64,000 nt of DNA from Nymphaea colorata (lineage: Eukaryota; Streptophyta; Magnoliopsida; Nymphaeales; Nymphaeaceae), in contig NC_045151.1 in assembly GCF_008831285.2 (NCBI RefSeq), forward strand, positions 6,649,682 through 6,713,681, written 5' to 3'. The position numbers and the translations under genes are program-made. Below, in pieces: positions 38,931 to 51,568 of this stretch. The notes under the pieces are model-generated. The model was not told the origin of the DNA, did no database searches, and saw only the letters and a program-made list of their open reading frames with translations. Numbering within the stretch: the first letter of the stretch is position 1; every line of letters begins with the position of its first letter.

Positions 38931-39229
38931 TTTGTGTGTAGTTATCACATTAATTTGTCTCCGTTTCAATGGCTGTTACAAAATCATTTATTGTATGGTA
39001 CTTTGCAAGAGCAAGCTACTATTGGGAAGGACCAATTGAATCCATGTAGTACTATAACAATTAAACAAAATCGATTATCAAAATGTGCTTATAGTTCAAT
39101 CATACAAAAATACATATAATAGAAAAAGACTTACTAGGAGTTTCGTGAAACCTCCGCGATCATATGCATCTTGCATATATGTGGATTGCATGAAAGTCTC
39201 AACTGCACTGTTTGTATATGAAACATAAT

Positions 39230-41510
39230 CAACTTGTTGAGGATGATTTTCTTACTTGATTTTTCTAGTTCTGCCTCCTTTCTCCAACAGCTTTTTGTCC
39301 TACGCAAACTCCTATCGAGCTTCCTCTTGAAAGTAGTGACTAGTAGACTAGTGCCTCCTATATTTTACAACCTTCACCATGGCATTATCAAACACCATAT
39401 TAGCAAAACCATGACTCATCTTCCTCTTTGAGGGATTTGGGGTGACGAGACCTACTGCTTCAAGCTGGCTTTTCATTGTCACGTTGCTATCATGACATAG
39501 AGTGAAATGTTCTCTACGACTACGTTCACCAACTATGTCATGTATTCATAAGCCCGGTCATTTCTTGTTGCTATGTCTACAACACATGTCAGTGTCCTGC
39601 ATAAATGCCAGGACAGGCTGTAGGACTTATGACCATCACAGAAAGGAATTTGAAGACAAATCTTCATTAACTCCATCTTTAAATTTTAGGTCCATCTACC
39701 AAGGATGTATCTCTCTAGCAGTTCTCGGATGTTCTCTCGATCGAGAGTCTTTAGAGCATGGCAATACAAAATACCTTTTAAGTTCAAATTTCTTACAAGA
39801 ACACTCGACATCATATGTTTCAATGTCGTAGGTCATGAAAACATCATTGATCTTAGTCGAATCTCTCTCCCTTTTTATCACAAGATATATGCGGCAACTT
39901 GATTGTTATATGTGTAATTCTATGTCACAATTAGTCACTTGAATGACCTATTCCTTTAACCATTCAAATGCAATTAGTGTGTACATAGTTGCAGCTCAAT
40001 CAAGGTATTCAAACACAAGAGTTTAAGGCCGACATACAAATGCATTCACGTCTTCTTCAAGCTCACAGTACCTAAGACCATCCAAAAATCTGTCATAGTG
40101 TTCCATGAATCGAGATATTTGTAAGCAAGAATATAATCCCCTTTTCAGTGTAGCGTGCTTGCTCTTTACTCTCTGTGTGCTTATCATGCTTGCATAGAAG
40201 TCTTATCTTCTTCATTCCAACGCTCACTTTTTTTTGTCCTTATACAATTTTTTAAGCCAGTAGGTTATATGCTTCAATCATTTGTGTTCACATACATTCG
40301 AACATGTCACAACCTTTGCACTTAAGAATATAATTTGTAAAACTCTCCTTAAAGACAATCTTCTGATTCATTACATGTCCTATGAACTTTACTACATTTT
40401 GGAATATATGCCACAAACAATGATGTTCCTCTAGCCATATAGGAGATACTGCAGCTTCTATTGCACTGTCACCATCTATTAGTACAACTTTGAGGTCTTC
40501 CCCTTCATAACCATAGTGAATACCTTGAACAACCACTCAAACGTCTGATCAAAGTATAATGCACCATAAAAAAAGCAACTTTTCGAGTGATGCTTCACCT
40601 CCACAAACTGAGCAAAGGGCCACCAGTGGGTATTGACCTTTACAGTTGTGTCAAAAAATAAGCACATCACTGAAGGATCCATAATCCAGCCTAGACTTCA
40701 AATCTGTCCAAAAGACATTTGTAGCATAAGTATGCTTGTCCATCTGAATGGCATTGTAGAAACTTGTGCCTTTGTTTAATCTTTTCTGAATGGATTCGAC
40801 CAATGTCATAATTTCTCCTCCTTTCATTGATTCTATCCTTTTTCACCTCAAGTGGTTTCTAAGATCCATGCATGTGAATGGAACATTCTCACAACCACTT
40901 TCTACTTTAACAAACACGTCATATGCCTTCTTTAGAGCTATACTTGCACCATCAGCTGACTCACTTATTTCAGCATGTGATGATGACAATTTGTAATGTG
41001 ACCTTAACATGCGATTGAGAGAAGGTACCAATGGATGGTCGTGTTGAATCGTCACTGCGCGAATACAATATTTTTCATTTGGATGCCTTCTTAGCTCCAG
41101 ATTGGCAGCATAACTGCACATTGTATCAATCTTGTGTTTAGTTACACATGGAACTAATCTCTTCCATCCTTCTTTCGAACAAACATATGACCTTCTCATG
41201 ACCATGCCCTATGAGTTTCTCTCCATCCTACCTTTCCTTACGCTGAACCCCTGACAAAAAGCATAAAAATTGTAGAAACTGCATGTTGCATTCTCTATCT
41301 TGAATCCATTCTCATAGAAGGAGCACGTTCTTCGGGATCCTCCGTCTCAAACTCCATCCCTACAGTAGGACCACATTCTTTAAGATCCTCTGTCTCGAAC
41401 TCCATTCCTATAGAAGGAGCATAGTCTTTGGGATACTTCATTTCTTCGCAGAGACACTCGATCTCTTATTCATCGTCATCCAATGATATAGATATTTCAT
41501 ATGTGCGCAT
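39230..41510 (-). pseudogene. FAR1/MULE-type transposase pseudogene
   Basis: In transcript order: an ATG at 41508-41510 opens an acidic N terminus with GMEFETED boxes (41300-41440). A FAR1 zinc-finger DNA-binding domain follows (about 41205-40860; RRSYVCSKEGWK, then a C-H-H pattern ending HDHPL). The MULE transposase core is at about 40720-40300 (FWTDLKSRL, FDTTVKVN, PFAQFVEV, LIDGDSAI, CLWHI). A SWIM finger lies near 39830-39790 with CSCKKFE, its distal Cys-His reached only through a one-base shift. Stops and shifts occur throughout (for example after the N-terminal DDDE and within the core), so it is not functional. It could be a dead MULE transposase or a dead FAR1-related host gene; the repeats around it favour a transposon. 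Confidence 0.85.
41301..41422 (-). repeat. 48-bp coding repeat in the FAR1 pseudogene
   Basis: About 2.5 tandem copies of a 16-residue unit (APSIGMEFETEDLKEC, GPTVGMEFETEDPEER, then a partial APSMRMDS). FAR1 proteins normally have one GMEF box before the zinc finger. Confidence 0.75.
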
Positions 41511-42426
41511 CTACAATGCATAAAATCCATCAATCAAATAACATTTTAACATTATCTCACAAATTATTTATTTCATGCATAAATACCTTCTATCAAATAA
41601 CATTCAACATTACCTCATCATAAAGTCCATCGATCAATAACAAACCTTATCTCACGCCATTTAGTTAATGTTATCCCATGTAAAAGCGTTGTTATCTCTT
41701 TCTCTCGTTACCATTCTTGGCCTTCTTGGTGGACTCATTGTTATCTCATTATTTCATAATCATTGTTTTCATTACGTGATTGCATTATCTCATCTCCGTT
41801 TACTTATCACGTACTTTATACACGTGTCTTCTCTTATTCCGTCGATCAATAATGAGAGGAATGATTATGAAATAATGAGATAAACTGGGATGCATAAACT
41901 TATCCCTGAAGTCGTTATCTCACACATTCATTATGTCACGATTTCTTATCTCATGTAAACTATCTCAAACATGTTACATCGTAATATTATCTAATGCATA
42001 AACTTGGATGCACTCATTGTTTTGCCTATCACATTATCTACCATATGAACTGGGATGCACTTGTTGCCTGTTGCATTGATATTTTCTTCTTTTTTTAGCT
42101 CTACCATCACCTTCGCCTTCAGTTTCTCAAGAGTGCTCCTTCGATTTCTTTGAATGTCTAATCATTGAAAAATGACCTGTAGAAGCCATTACCTTTGTCA
42201 TTTAATGTCAACAAAAGAAACCACAGTGACATTATTGTGAACTCACTATTCTTTCCTTCTGTTGCCATTTTTGCTTTAAAGCCAAGCTTTCTTCACCGAC
42301 AACCTCTACTCTCCTTTATTCTTTCAGCAGGAACCTCTCCTATTTTTCTTTTTTTCTGACCGTCTTCCTTCCTTTGTGTGAAAGAAAGCATGTTGTGTGA
42401 AGGAATGCAGGTTAAGTATGTATGCT

Positions 42427-43275
42427 TGTTATCACCCCAAATTTTTCAAAAAAAAAAAAGACTATATTTTATTATTCGGATTTAAATCCTAGACCCAGAA
42501 AAAGAGCGACTATTCGATCCAAAGTTAATATTTAAACCCATGTCTTCTTATCCAAACACAAATTCAAAACTCAACCTTAGACGTGACATTTAAACCCAAA
42601 ACTCAAACCTGCTTTTCTTTGGATATATGTTAACGGGTCTGGTCTAAACCTAGACCCAACTTGCTAACTTTTGTACCACCCGATTTTTGTGTGATTCGGG
42701 TTAGATGACCGACTCATCTGTAGGAAACGGTCGACCAAACCGGTCCAACTGTTCGATCCCCACGCACGAGGAGGAAGGGTACACAGCAACCTCCGACCAC
42801 CATCGCTGCTAATTCCAGTGTCTGCATGGGATTCAAGCAGAAGGTGCCAGACAACCTGCTGGCTAGATCACAAAGAGTTGTTGGGCATGCTTCCTGAACA
42901 AGCAGAGTTCCAACGGTGCATAGAGGAAGCGTGATGGTGGGCAGCGTCGCATGAACGGCAAGTGACCGGGCGGCAGACACGGTAGGCAGCCAGCATGTAG
43001 CTGCGTAGATTCCCAATGGCTTAATAGGTGAACAACAGCGGCGGTGGTTTCCCGACGAGTGGTGTGGACAATCGGTGAGCTGTAGTTTCAGACGACATCT
43101 TCACTTCCCCCGACGGGTGAATTTCCAACACAGTAGAGTCGTGGGGACAAACATGGTAGGCGAGGCTCTTCCTCAGACGTCTTCACACCATTCCAGCAAG
43201 CTACCTGCAACAGGTGAGCAGGCTTGGCAGGCAATCAGCAGGCAGTGGTGTGGGTTTCCGATGCACAGCATGGAC
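42427..43275 (+). repeat. left part of an old gypsy LTR (D), interrupted by copia B
   Basis: TGTTATCACCCCAAATTTTTC at 42427 matches the start of the element C LTR (TGTAATCACC...CAAATTTTTC), and a GACTAT...TTTTAT run follows in both. The rest, up to the B insertion, is more GC-rich and I cannot align it to C by eye. The matching right-hand part is at 49298-51568. Confidence 0.5.
43271..43275. repeat. target-site duplication TGGAC, left copy (element B)
   Basis: TGGAC precedes the left LTR and recurs at 49298-49302 directly after the right LTR. Confidence 0.9.
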
Positions 43276-43748
43276 TGTTGGGATTTCTCCCCATAACGCA
43301 TATACAAAACCAAACGTATATACCCTAAACAGGATCATGTTCATGCTAAATCATTGAAATAAACGAAACCTTAAACTGAAGCGGAAGCGTACCTGAATCC
43401 ATCTGATCTGGTGCACGGGAAGATCGCAGCAGGGTCTTCCAGGGTACGTGCGGCGCGCTTGAGGTCTCTCTCAGATGGGGAAGAGGAAACCCTAGAAACC
43501 AATGTTTCAGACAACCATTGCACGACCCCAGGGACCACTACCATTTTATAATAAGGACAATTACGGATTCCACCCATCAAAGAGTCTGTAATTCCGTACT
43601 GGTATCTATACATTTCAAAATTACCCCATACCATCTAAAATGATGTAATATCCCAAAATGCAATCACTTAAGCGGATATTTACGTTAAGACAGCCATAAT
43701 GTCTGAAATTCCTCATAGACATATGTCGGCCCACCAAATGATCTTACA
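43276..43748 (-). repeat. 3' LTR of copia element B
   Basis: 473 bp; on the minus strand it begins TGTAAGATC after the polypurine run AAGTGGGAGAT and ends CCCAACA. Confidence 0.95.
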
Positions 43749-44149
43749 ATCTCCCACTTGGGCCAAATATGTCTTAATACATTCAGACATTACACAAAAC
43801 CTTAAGAGCTCATAACTGCTATCTTATTAAACGTCATTTCACCAATCTCATCCATGATCATATCAACACAGAACCAAAGTGGCTTTCGCTATATCAAAAT
43901 TAGCTAAACCTTCAATGATCACAAATGTTAACATAACCAATGACATAGATCTGATATGGATGTATAGCATGAGAATTACATGCAATGTGATTACAACATG
44001 TCTATTCTCAACTGATCCAACTTTAAAACCTTATGGAGATCAAAACCTAACACATAAACACAGAATGGAACCAAAGAACTTCAAACTTTATTCTGCAAAA
44101 AATTGAATATGTGTCCATACATGAGAGCAAACAAAATACAAACTCCCAC

Positions 44150-46812
44150 TAAACCAGCACATCATCCAAGGATAACACCCCCATATGAACAACATGTTCG
44201 TGAAAGACCTTATGTGTTAAACCCTTGGTAAGCGGATCCGCAATCATAGAGTTTGTCCCAATATGCTCTAAAGACACCTGACCATTCTATATCCCCTCTT
44301 TAACAGCCCAAAAACTTAATGTCGATGTGCTTCGACTTTGACAAACTGTGGCTGTTATAAGAGTACATGACTGCTGAATTATTGTCACACAACAACCTTA
44401 GTGGTCTTTCTATACCATACATAATGCGCAGCCTCGTAACAAAATTCTGCAATTACAAAACCTGATTGAATGTCATCATCTTGGCACCCAGCAAAGTCAG
44501 AATCTGAATACCCAATGATCTCCCACTGGTCTGACTTCCTATATGTGAGCATAAAACCTTTTGTTCTTTGTAAGTATCTCAATACTCTTTTGGCTGCTTT
44601 TCAATGATCCATACCTGGATTACTTAAGTATCTGCCTAACATTCTCACGATAAATGCAATATCCAGACGAGTACAAACCTGAGCATACATAAGGCTTCCC
44701 ACAACAGACGAATAGGGAATCCTTTCCATTTCCTTAGATTCGATTTCACTTTTAGGGCACTGTTTGAGACTAAACTTGTCTCCTTTAGCAACTGGAGTAT
44801 CTCCTGGTTTACAATCCTTCATGCCATATCGCTGAAGCACTTTATCAATGTAGGTCTTTCGTGATAATCCAAAAATACCCCGAGAGCGATCTCGAAATAT
44901 TTGGATTCCTAATACAAAAGATGCACAACCAAGATCCTTCATGTCAAACTTTGATGACAAAAATTTCTTAGTTTCATGCAATATGCCCACATCATTACTT
45001 GCCAACAATATATCATCGACATATAAAACGATAAATTTGCCCCCACTGAACTTTTCGTATACACATTCATCAACCATATTAATTTCGAAACCAAATGAAA
45101 CTATAACTTGATGAAGTTTGTAATGACTGGAAAACTTGCTTTAGTCCATATATGGATTTCCTTAGTGACACCTCTACTTAATTTTCTTGAGGTTGTTGAG
45201 TTTGTTCTTCAGTATGGAGATCGACATCATTGCCTTCTTCTGAATAGAGTGGACTCAGGTTCCTCTTCAAAGGCAATGTTCATAACCTGATCATCTCCCA
45301 AACTCAATATCCTCAAAGAAATGGGCATTTTCCTTTTAAAGAAAGACTTACTGAATGGATTAAAAAACTTATAACCCTTTAATGTTTTTTCATTTTCCCT
45401 TTATGCATTCAATGCAAACATTAAAGTCTGCAAAATCAAGGGACTCAAGAATTCCTTTTGACATAAGCCTTTATATTCTCTTTTGAGAGATATGTCCTAA
45501 GCGCCAATGCCATAACATAGCAGAATTCTCTTTGGATAATTTTCTTTTAGTACCACTAAACGCAACATGCAAGGTTTCATTATATGAAGCAACCGTATCA
45601 AGCAAATAAAGGTTATCGCTACTAGACAAAGAACCAGTGGAATTCAAATTTGAATGCAGAAACTACTTAAATTTATTTCCTCCAAATGAACAATACTAAC
45701 CAAATGTGTTCAGTAAGGAAATAACAACCAATTCCGTCTAAAAGGCGGTATTACATAAGTTTCTATCAAATTCAAATAACAACCAGTCTTTAACAATAAC
45801 TCAAAAAATCTGTTATGGCTTCAATCTTCGCCTTCATGTCATCGCCCTCATAGATGAATCTTTCAGCATCAATTGGCGTCCGACAATTTAGGCAGCCCTG
45901 CACGGAAACACTTATGTGAGTAGTAGCAACCGAATCTACCCACAAGTACCTTGGTACTGAAATTAAATTAACCTCAGAACAAACCAAAGTAAGAATCGTA
46001 CCTTTCTTTTCACGCCATGCGTGATACTTAGTACAATCCTTCTTCATATGACCTTCATCCTTGCAAAAGAAGCAGCTTGATTTGCCTTCCTTATGCTTCT
46101 TTTGTTTCTTGATGGATGCATGATCAACTGCAACTTCCTTAATAGCCTTCATTTTCTTACTTTTAGGCGTAGTAACCAAGTGAGCACTTTCTATCCTATC
46201 ATGCTTCAATCTCTCCTCTTCTTCCACACAGTGCGAAATGAGCTCATTAAGAGTCCATTTCTCCTTCTGACAGTTATAACTAACTTTAAACTGTCCAAAC
46301 TGTGGTGGAAGAGAAAGAAGAACCACATGCACTATAAAGTCTTCGGGTAACCTCAGACCTAGCGCCTGTAATTTTGAAGCAAGATGAGACATTTCCATAA
46401 TGTGCTCTCATATGTTCCCCTTACTTTTATACTTCACCGTCACAAGTTTACTCAAAAGAGTGCTTGTTTCAGCCTTTTCATTTTTAGCAAAACGTTTTTC
46501 AATCTCTTCAAGGAACGCCTTGGCACTAGCCTTTTCAGTAATAGAGCCCCTAAAATTTTCTGGGATTGATCTCTTCATGATCATTAGACACATGCGGTTT
46601 GAGCGTTCCCACCATTCAAAGTACCGCTTATCCTTATGGGAACTTTGATCTGTTGGATGAGGTGGGCACAACTCCCTAAATGCAAGGTTTAGATCCATAC
46701 AACCCGGAACAATCATAACAGTTTATTTCCAGTCCTTAAAATTCGAACCATTTAACTCAGGAACAGTACTCAAATTTGCAGATATCATGGAAGCAAAACT
46801 CACTATACAAAG
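44150..46812 (-). pseudogene. broken gag-pol of copia element B
   Basis: Gag (about 46800-46000) is nearly full length in one frame. It has one stop early (after DWK, about 46725), one at 46408-46410 where an Arg codon CGA would become TGA, and an intact CX2CX4HX4C knuckle (CFFCKDEGHMKKDC) near 46060-46100. The protease region reads DSVATTH. The pre-integrase HHCC finger near 45420 is intact, but the integrase core is absent. After the post-core linker, the text jumps straight to KSIYGLKQ, so the N-terminal half of RT is deleted as well. RT resumes and is open from 45077 to 44601 with YVDD. RNase H follows (44582-44150) with CQDDD. No full polyprotein can be made. Confidence 0.93.
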
Positions 46813-47524
46813 AACAAAAATACCAAACATGCTCACAATCAAAACATGTACAAAAATGAAATAACAAATATAAATGAATTTAAATACAATGGCCTAAATC
46901 CCATCACAAGGTACCGGTGCAACGTTAATATCCAATCTTTGGATTGAAATACTAACTGCAAGTGGTATTCTTGGTCAACATTGAATATAGATAATTAACC
47001 TTGTCAAACAACGAGCCTATCTTTGGATTGACTCGCTATTTATATGGAAACCTGAAAAATTATCACATATTCATTGCCCTGTATACTTAAACCTGACCAA
47101 ACAACAATCCTCCTTTGGGTTGATCATTGTTCGCATGGATCAAGTATACTATCATCTAATGTTCAAAACAGGCAAATTCGTACAACAGAGGTAACTTTGG
47201 CGACATAAAATACAAACTTACTCATTTCAAACAACAGACATGGCCAAAGATCAAATTCATAATCCAAATATTCATCTAAAGTACACCCACAAATTTAAAA
47301 CATGCAAAACATGATACATGAATTAAAATTACATACAAAACTTTCCCTACATTAAACCCAAAACCAAATGGTTCAATGAAATAGGCCCAAAAGAGTCGAA
47401 AATATTATGAATCGGTACCATAATCGTGCTTAAGAGGATCAAGAACCACTGAATCAGCCTTAAAGTGGCCCTTATCGTTCTTAAACCGCAACTAGAGCAC
47501 CCACATGCCCCTAAATAGGGCTGA

Positions 47525-47945
47525 AACAGTCTAAAAATTGGACGAAACGGTCAAAATAGACCATATCGGTTCTGAAAACCCACTGAACCGGTTTGAAAAT
47601 GACTTAAATCGATTCTAAAACTGAATAAACCGGTCTGAAATGCCCTGAATCGGTCTGAAAATCAACTGAACCGGTCTGAAAACAACTGAACCGTTCTGAA
47701 AACAACTGAACCGTTCTGCAAAGGGTCCGAATCGGTTCTAAAACTGAATGAACCGGTCCCAAAATAGTTTGAATCGGGTTTTAAAGGTCCGAACCAGTCT
47801 CAAAAACAACTGAACCGGTGCAGAAAAGATCTGAATCGGTCCCCAAAAGGTCTGAAACGGTCTGAATCGAACCGAATCGGTTCTGAATCAGATTGAACCG
47901 GTCTGGAACCGAATGAACCGGTTCGAGTTTTAAAACCAGGCCGTT
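47525..47945 (-). repeat. AACCGGTT-type minisatellite in the leader of element B
   Basis: Imperfect 20-25 bp units around GAACCGGTTC and GACCGGTTCA, with T-rich spacers on the minus strand. It corresponds in position and composition to 4530-5000 of element A. Confidence 0.85.
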
Positions 47946-48810
47946 TGTATACGGGTCGGGCCCTGCCGGCCCCGACCCGGTCCGAAATCTTAACACAAAG
48001 GTGCGGGCGGGCGGCAAAATGATTTTTTTTTTATTTAAATCTGATGGATCCGGATCGGGTCTGCAAGACCCGACCCGGTCCAACCCAGCTCGACCGCCCG
48101 AGCGTCGTCTCCACTCGACCGAAACCGCCGTTCGCCTGCCTGACACCGAATGGCAGCGAACGGCAGATTCACCTCCGGTAGACCTCCGGGAGCCTTGGGT
48201 GAGCACCGGCGAGTGCCGCCAGGGCCGCCGGACGTCGGCGGCGGCAATGGCGGGCCGATGCCCGCCGCAAGCCGGCAGATTCCACGAGTCTTTCTCTATT
48301 TTGAACATTTGCCCCTTTTCTTACCGATTTTGTGTGTTGCAGCGGCGACGAAGCCACCGGCGGGCCGCCGGAGACCGTGGGTGGGCGCCTGAGGGTTGCA
48401 CAGCCCCGTCCGGCGACAGGTAAGCCGCCGGCAGGCCTTTGACTGATGTCGCCCTCCCTGCCGTCGCCCTTTCCCTACCTCTTTTCTTCAATGGCGGCGA
48501 TAGACGAAAAGGGGTTCACCTGCAGGCCACCCAACAGCGTGGGTGGCCGCTGGTGGGTCGCGCAGGACGGCTGGAAGCCGTCCATCGCCTTCCGGCGACA
48601 GTCGCCCGCCTAAAACCAGCCGTCCCTTACGCCATACCCTCTGCATCCTCAGGCGGCTGCAGCGGAAGCCCGACGGCTTCCGTTGCTTCCCACGCCAAAT
48701 TTTTTTTTTTTTTTTTTGAAAGCAATACTTGCAGCCGAAGAACAGGGATGAACCCAACGGGAAGACACACAAAATCATCCAAAAATTCAACGATTTAACG
48801 AAGAACATGG

Positions 48811-48822
48811 GCTCTGATACCA
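48811..48822 (-). other. primer binding site of element B
   Basis: Minus-strand TGGTATCAGAGC, 2 bp inside the 5' LTR; identical to that of element A. Confidence 0.95.
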
Positions 48823-48824
48823 AA

Positions 48825-49297
48825 TGTTGGGATTTCTCGTCATAACGCATATACAAAACCAAACGTATATACCCTAAACAGGATCATGCTCATGCTAAAT
48901 CATTGAAATAAACGAAACCCTAAACTGAAGCGGAAGCGTACCTAAATCCATCTGATCTAGTGCACGGGAAGATCGTAGCAGGGTCTTCCAGGGTACGTGC
49001 GGCGCGCTTGATGTCTCTCTCAGATGGGGAAGAGGAAAACCCTAGAAACCAATGTTTCAGGCAACCATTGCACGACCCACTGACCACTACCATTTTATAA
49101 TAAGGACAATTACGGATTCCACCCATCAAAGAGTCTGTAATTCCGTACTGGTATCTATACATTTCAAAATTACCCCATAACATCTAAAATGACGTAATAT
49201 CCCAAAATGCAATCACTTAGGCGGATATTTACGTTAAGACAGCCATAATGTCTGAAATTCCTCATAGACATATGTCGGCCCACCAAATGATCTTACA
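48825..49297 (-). repeat. 5' LTR of copia element B
   Basis: 473 bp, aligned over its whole length with 43276-43748, and followed by TGGAC at 49298-49302. Confidence 0.95.
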
Positions 49298-51401
49298 TGG
49301 ACAACCAGTGGTCAACAACCATCATTCTGCTAGGTGTCATCATTTCCTCTCCAGCGGGCAGTAGAACGCGAGCGAGTCTCACCTCTTGTACTTAAACCCC
49401 TTTCTTGATTGAATTCTACAACTTTCGATTGTCTGGTAGAACCATACAAATTTTCTCAGTCACTGGCGACCATAGCAATTCCGATCACTTCATGCCCCTT
49501 TTGGCCTCTTCATCGATTGGTGTCATTGATTCACTGATTATCGGCGTTCGCACTAGGGTATTCGGCAAATGACAGAACAAATAGCGTCGTCGTCGCCCCG
49601 TGGTTCCCTCAAAGCCATACCAAGTTGCGTGAGAGCTTCTAACGGCTCTCTCTTTCCAGAAACAGAGGTGTTTCCTCTACACGCGTGAAACAGAGCAACG
49701 TCGATGCAAACCCTTCTTTTGCATGGCACTACTACCACCAACCACCGTTGTTTGAGATATTTTTTAGACAGCATCGTCGGCGTAGCGCGGTTCCAATGCA
49801 CCCTACAAGTTTCTGGTCGTCCCTGTTCTGAGGTAACTACCCCGACAGATTTGTTCAAACTAGTGCCACTATTTCTACTAGTGGTTGTTGGCCATGAAAG
49901 TGCTCAGGTAGAACTGCCAAAGTGTTTAGACGGTTAGAATGAGCCCAAGCTCGACTGTAGAGGTGACTTGAATCGGCCGAAGTCGCAAATTTTTCAGCCG
50001 CCTGTCCCTATGCTACTGTCCCTGCTATAGCATAACATACTTCTGTTCAACGGGCCATATCATCAGATCCCATTGTTGGGTATTTACAAGGAAGGACTCT
50101 CTGTCTTCCTAGCTTCCACAGCTTTCCAAAGAGCCATAAAACAAGCAAATCTGAGCTGGGAGCAGAATTCTATAGGGATGTGAACCTGCCTCTGCATTCG
50201 ATAGGTTCAGAATGCAGAACCTATTGTTTCGACGACTGCAGCGCCTCTTGCTTCAGCTGACCCTATAGCTGTCTCTCCTCGGCATCTTAGATAGAACAAC
50301 AGATGAGAGACACTGCTTTTTTGAAAATTTCCCTAGTCACTGGCGACCGCAACAACTCCACTCCCTCACGACCCTTCTGTCCTTCAAGGGGGCACAAGGA
50401 GATCTTTTGGAGCAATATCTTTATTGCCTTGGAGTTTCACTCAAGGCGAGTCTAAGATCTTCCAAAGTAAGAGTTCCGCTTCTAAATCATTATCATTAGA
50501 GGTATGTGACCAATATCTCATTATATTTTTTTTCCTTATTTTCTCTCTTTTTCATCTTTCCATGGCTATATGAGATAACTCTCAAATATCCTTTTTAGAG
50601 TCGAGAAGCTATTCTTGAGTGTATCGGAAGCATGAGAAGATGAGATGATATTTTATTTTTATGATTGAAACATGTTCCCTCCTTTTATTGAATGTTGCTT
50701 TGTCTTGAGATATTGTTCATGTATAGTTGATTAATTTTTTCTATTTTATATATGAATGCATGACGAGAATGAGGGTGCGGTTTCTGATTCTTCTCTTTAT
50801 TCTTATGTCAGTTTTTGATGTTTGGATTTGTCTAACCCGAGAAAACCCTCATGAATATGTATGTGTTAGTATGCATTCTCATGTCATTCTTGTGTTTAGT
50901 TTCCCTTTTAATCACCCAATTAGGTAACCCTAATGAGTGCCTTATTATGTAGTTTGATTTTCCTCCATACCTAATGGTAAAAGAAATATATTTTCTTGTA
51001 ACAAATAAAATAATGATATTTTATGTTAATATATAAAATATTTGAAATAATGCTTTTTAAAAGATTTTTGAAAGCAAAAACCATCTTTAATATGGCTTCA
51101 GAGATTTAGCTTAGGCTCTTGCATGAACCCGAGTTCATCTCCGGCCTTTATAAAACTTGAAGTCGGATATTTTAAGTTATTTATTGATTTTTAATCTCAT
51201 GAAGACAAATATTTACATATATACATGTTATATTCGTATATGTGCACATAATAGTTTCCTTCATCATTCTCTCTCTATGTTTTTATATTTTATTTTACAA
51301 ATTTTCATATACACATAAATGAATATATATATGTTTTCTATTTTCTCTTTCTAGAATCTTTTATGTCACTTTTCAAGTCAAATGTCTTCTCCTACAAATT
51401 T

Positions 51402-51466
<65 letters not shown>

Positions 51467-51568
51467 CTACTTCTTTTCCTCTAAAATCTCTTTTTCTTTT
51501 CAAATCAACATCTTTTTTTTTATAAACTTTCATATATGTGTATATGTGATAGCATGTATGTAATGTGC
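49298..51568 (+). repeat. right part of the old gypsy LTR (D)
   Basis: From about 50420 to 51568 this follows the element C LTR (about 56045-57720) block by block: ATTAGAGGTATGT, the CCATGGC...GAGATA and GAGAAGATGAGATGATATTTTATTTT block, GAATGCATG...GAATGAG, the AACCC...AAACCCTCA segment, CCTAA(T/C)GAGTGCCT, GCTTAG...CTCTTGCATGA, and CATATATGTGTATATGTGAT. D has one copy of the GAGATGAT block where C has three. 49298-50420 is unassigned, with a ~55-bp imperfect repeat around CACTGGCGACC at 49455-49510 and 50327-50385. Homology to C stops near 51568. Confidence 0.7.
51404..51462. repeat. (TA)n microsatellite
   Basis: 59 bp of uninterrupted TA repeat inside the D LTR remnant. The Ile/Tyr-repeat frames through it are artefacts. 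Confidence 0.97.

Larger units (their letters stand above)
43276..49297 (-). mobile_element. Ty1/copia LTR retrotransposon B, same family as A
   Basis: A 6022-bp element on the minus strand, bounded by 473-bp LTRs and the TGGAC duplication. Leader, gag, protease remnant, pre-integrase finger, RT end and RNase H lie in that order on the minus strand. By eye the LTRs differ at about 15 of 473 positions (roughly 3%), so B is slightly younger than A or simply less mutated. It keeps the central gag that A has lost but lacks the N-terminal half of RT that A keeps. Like A, it has no integrase core. It inserted into the older gypsy LTR D. Confidence 0.95.
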
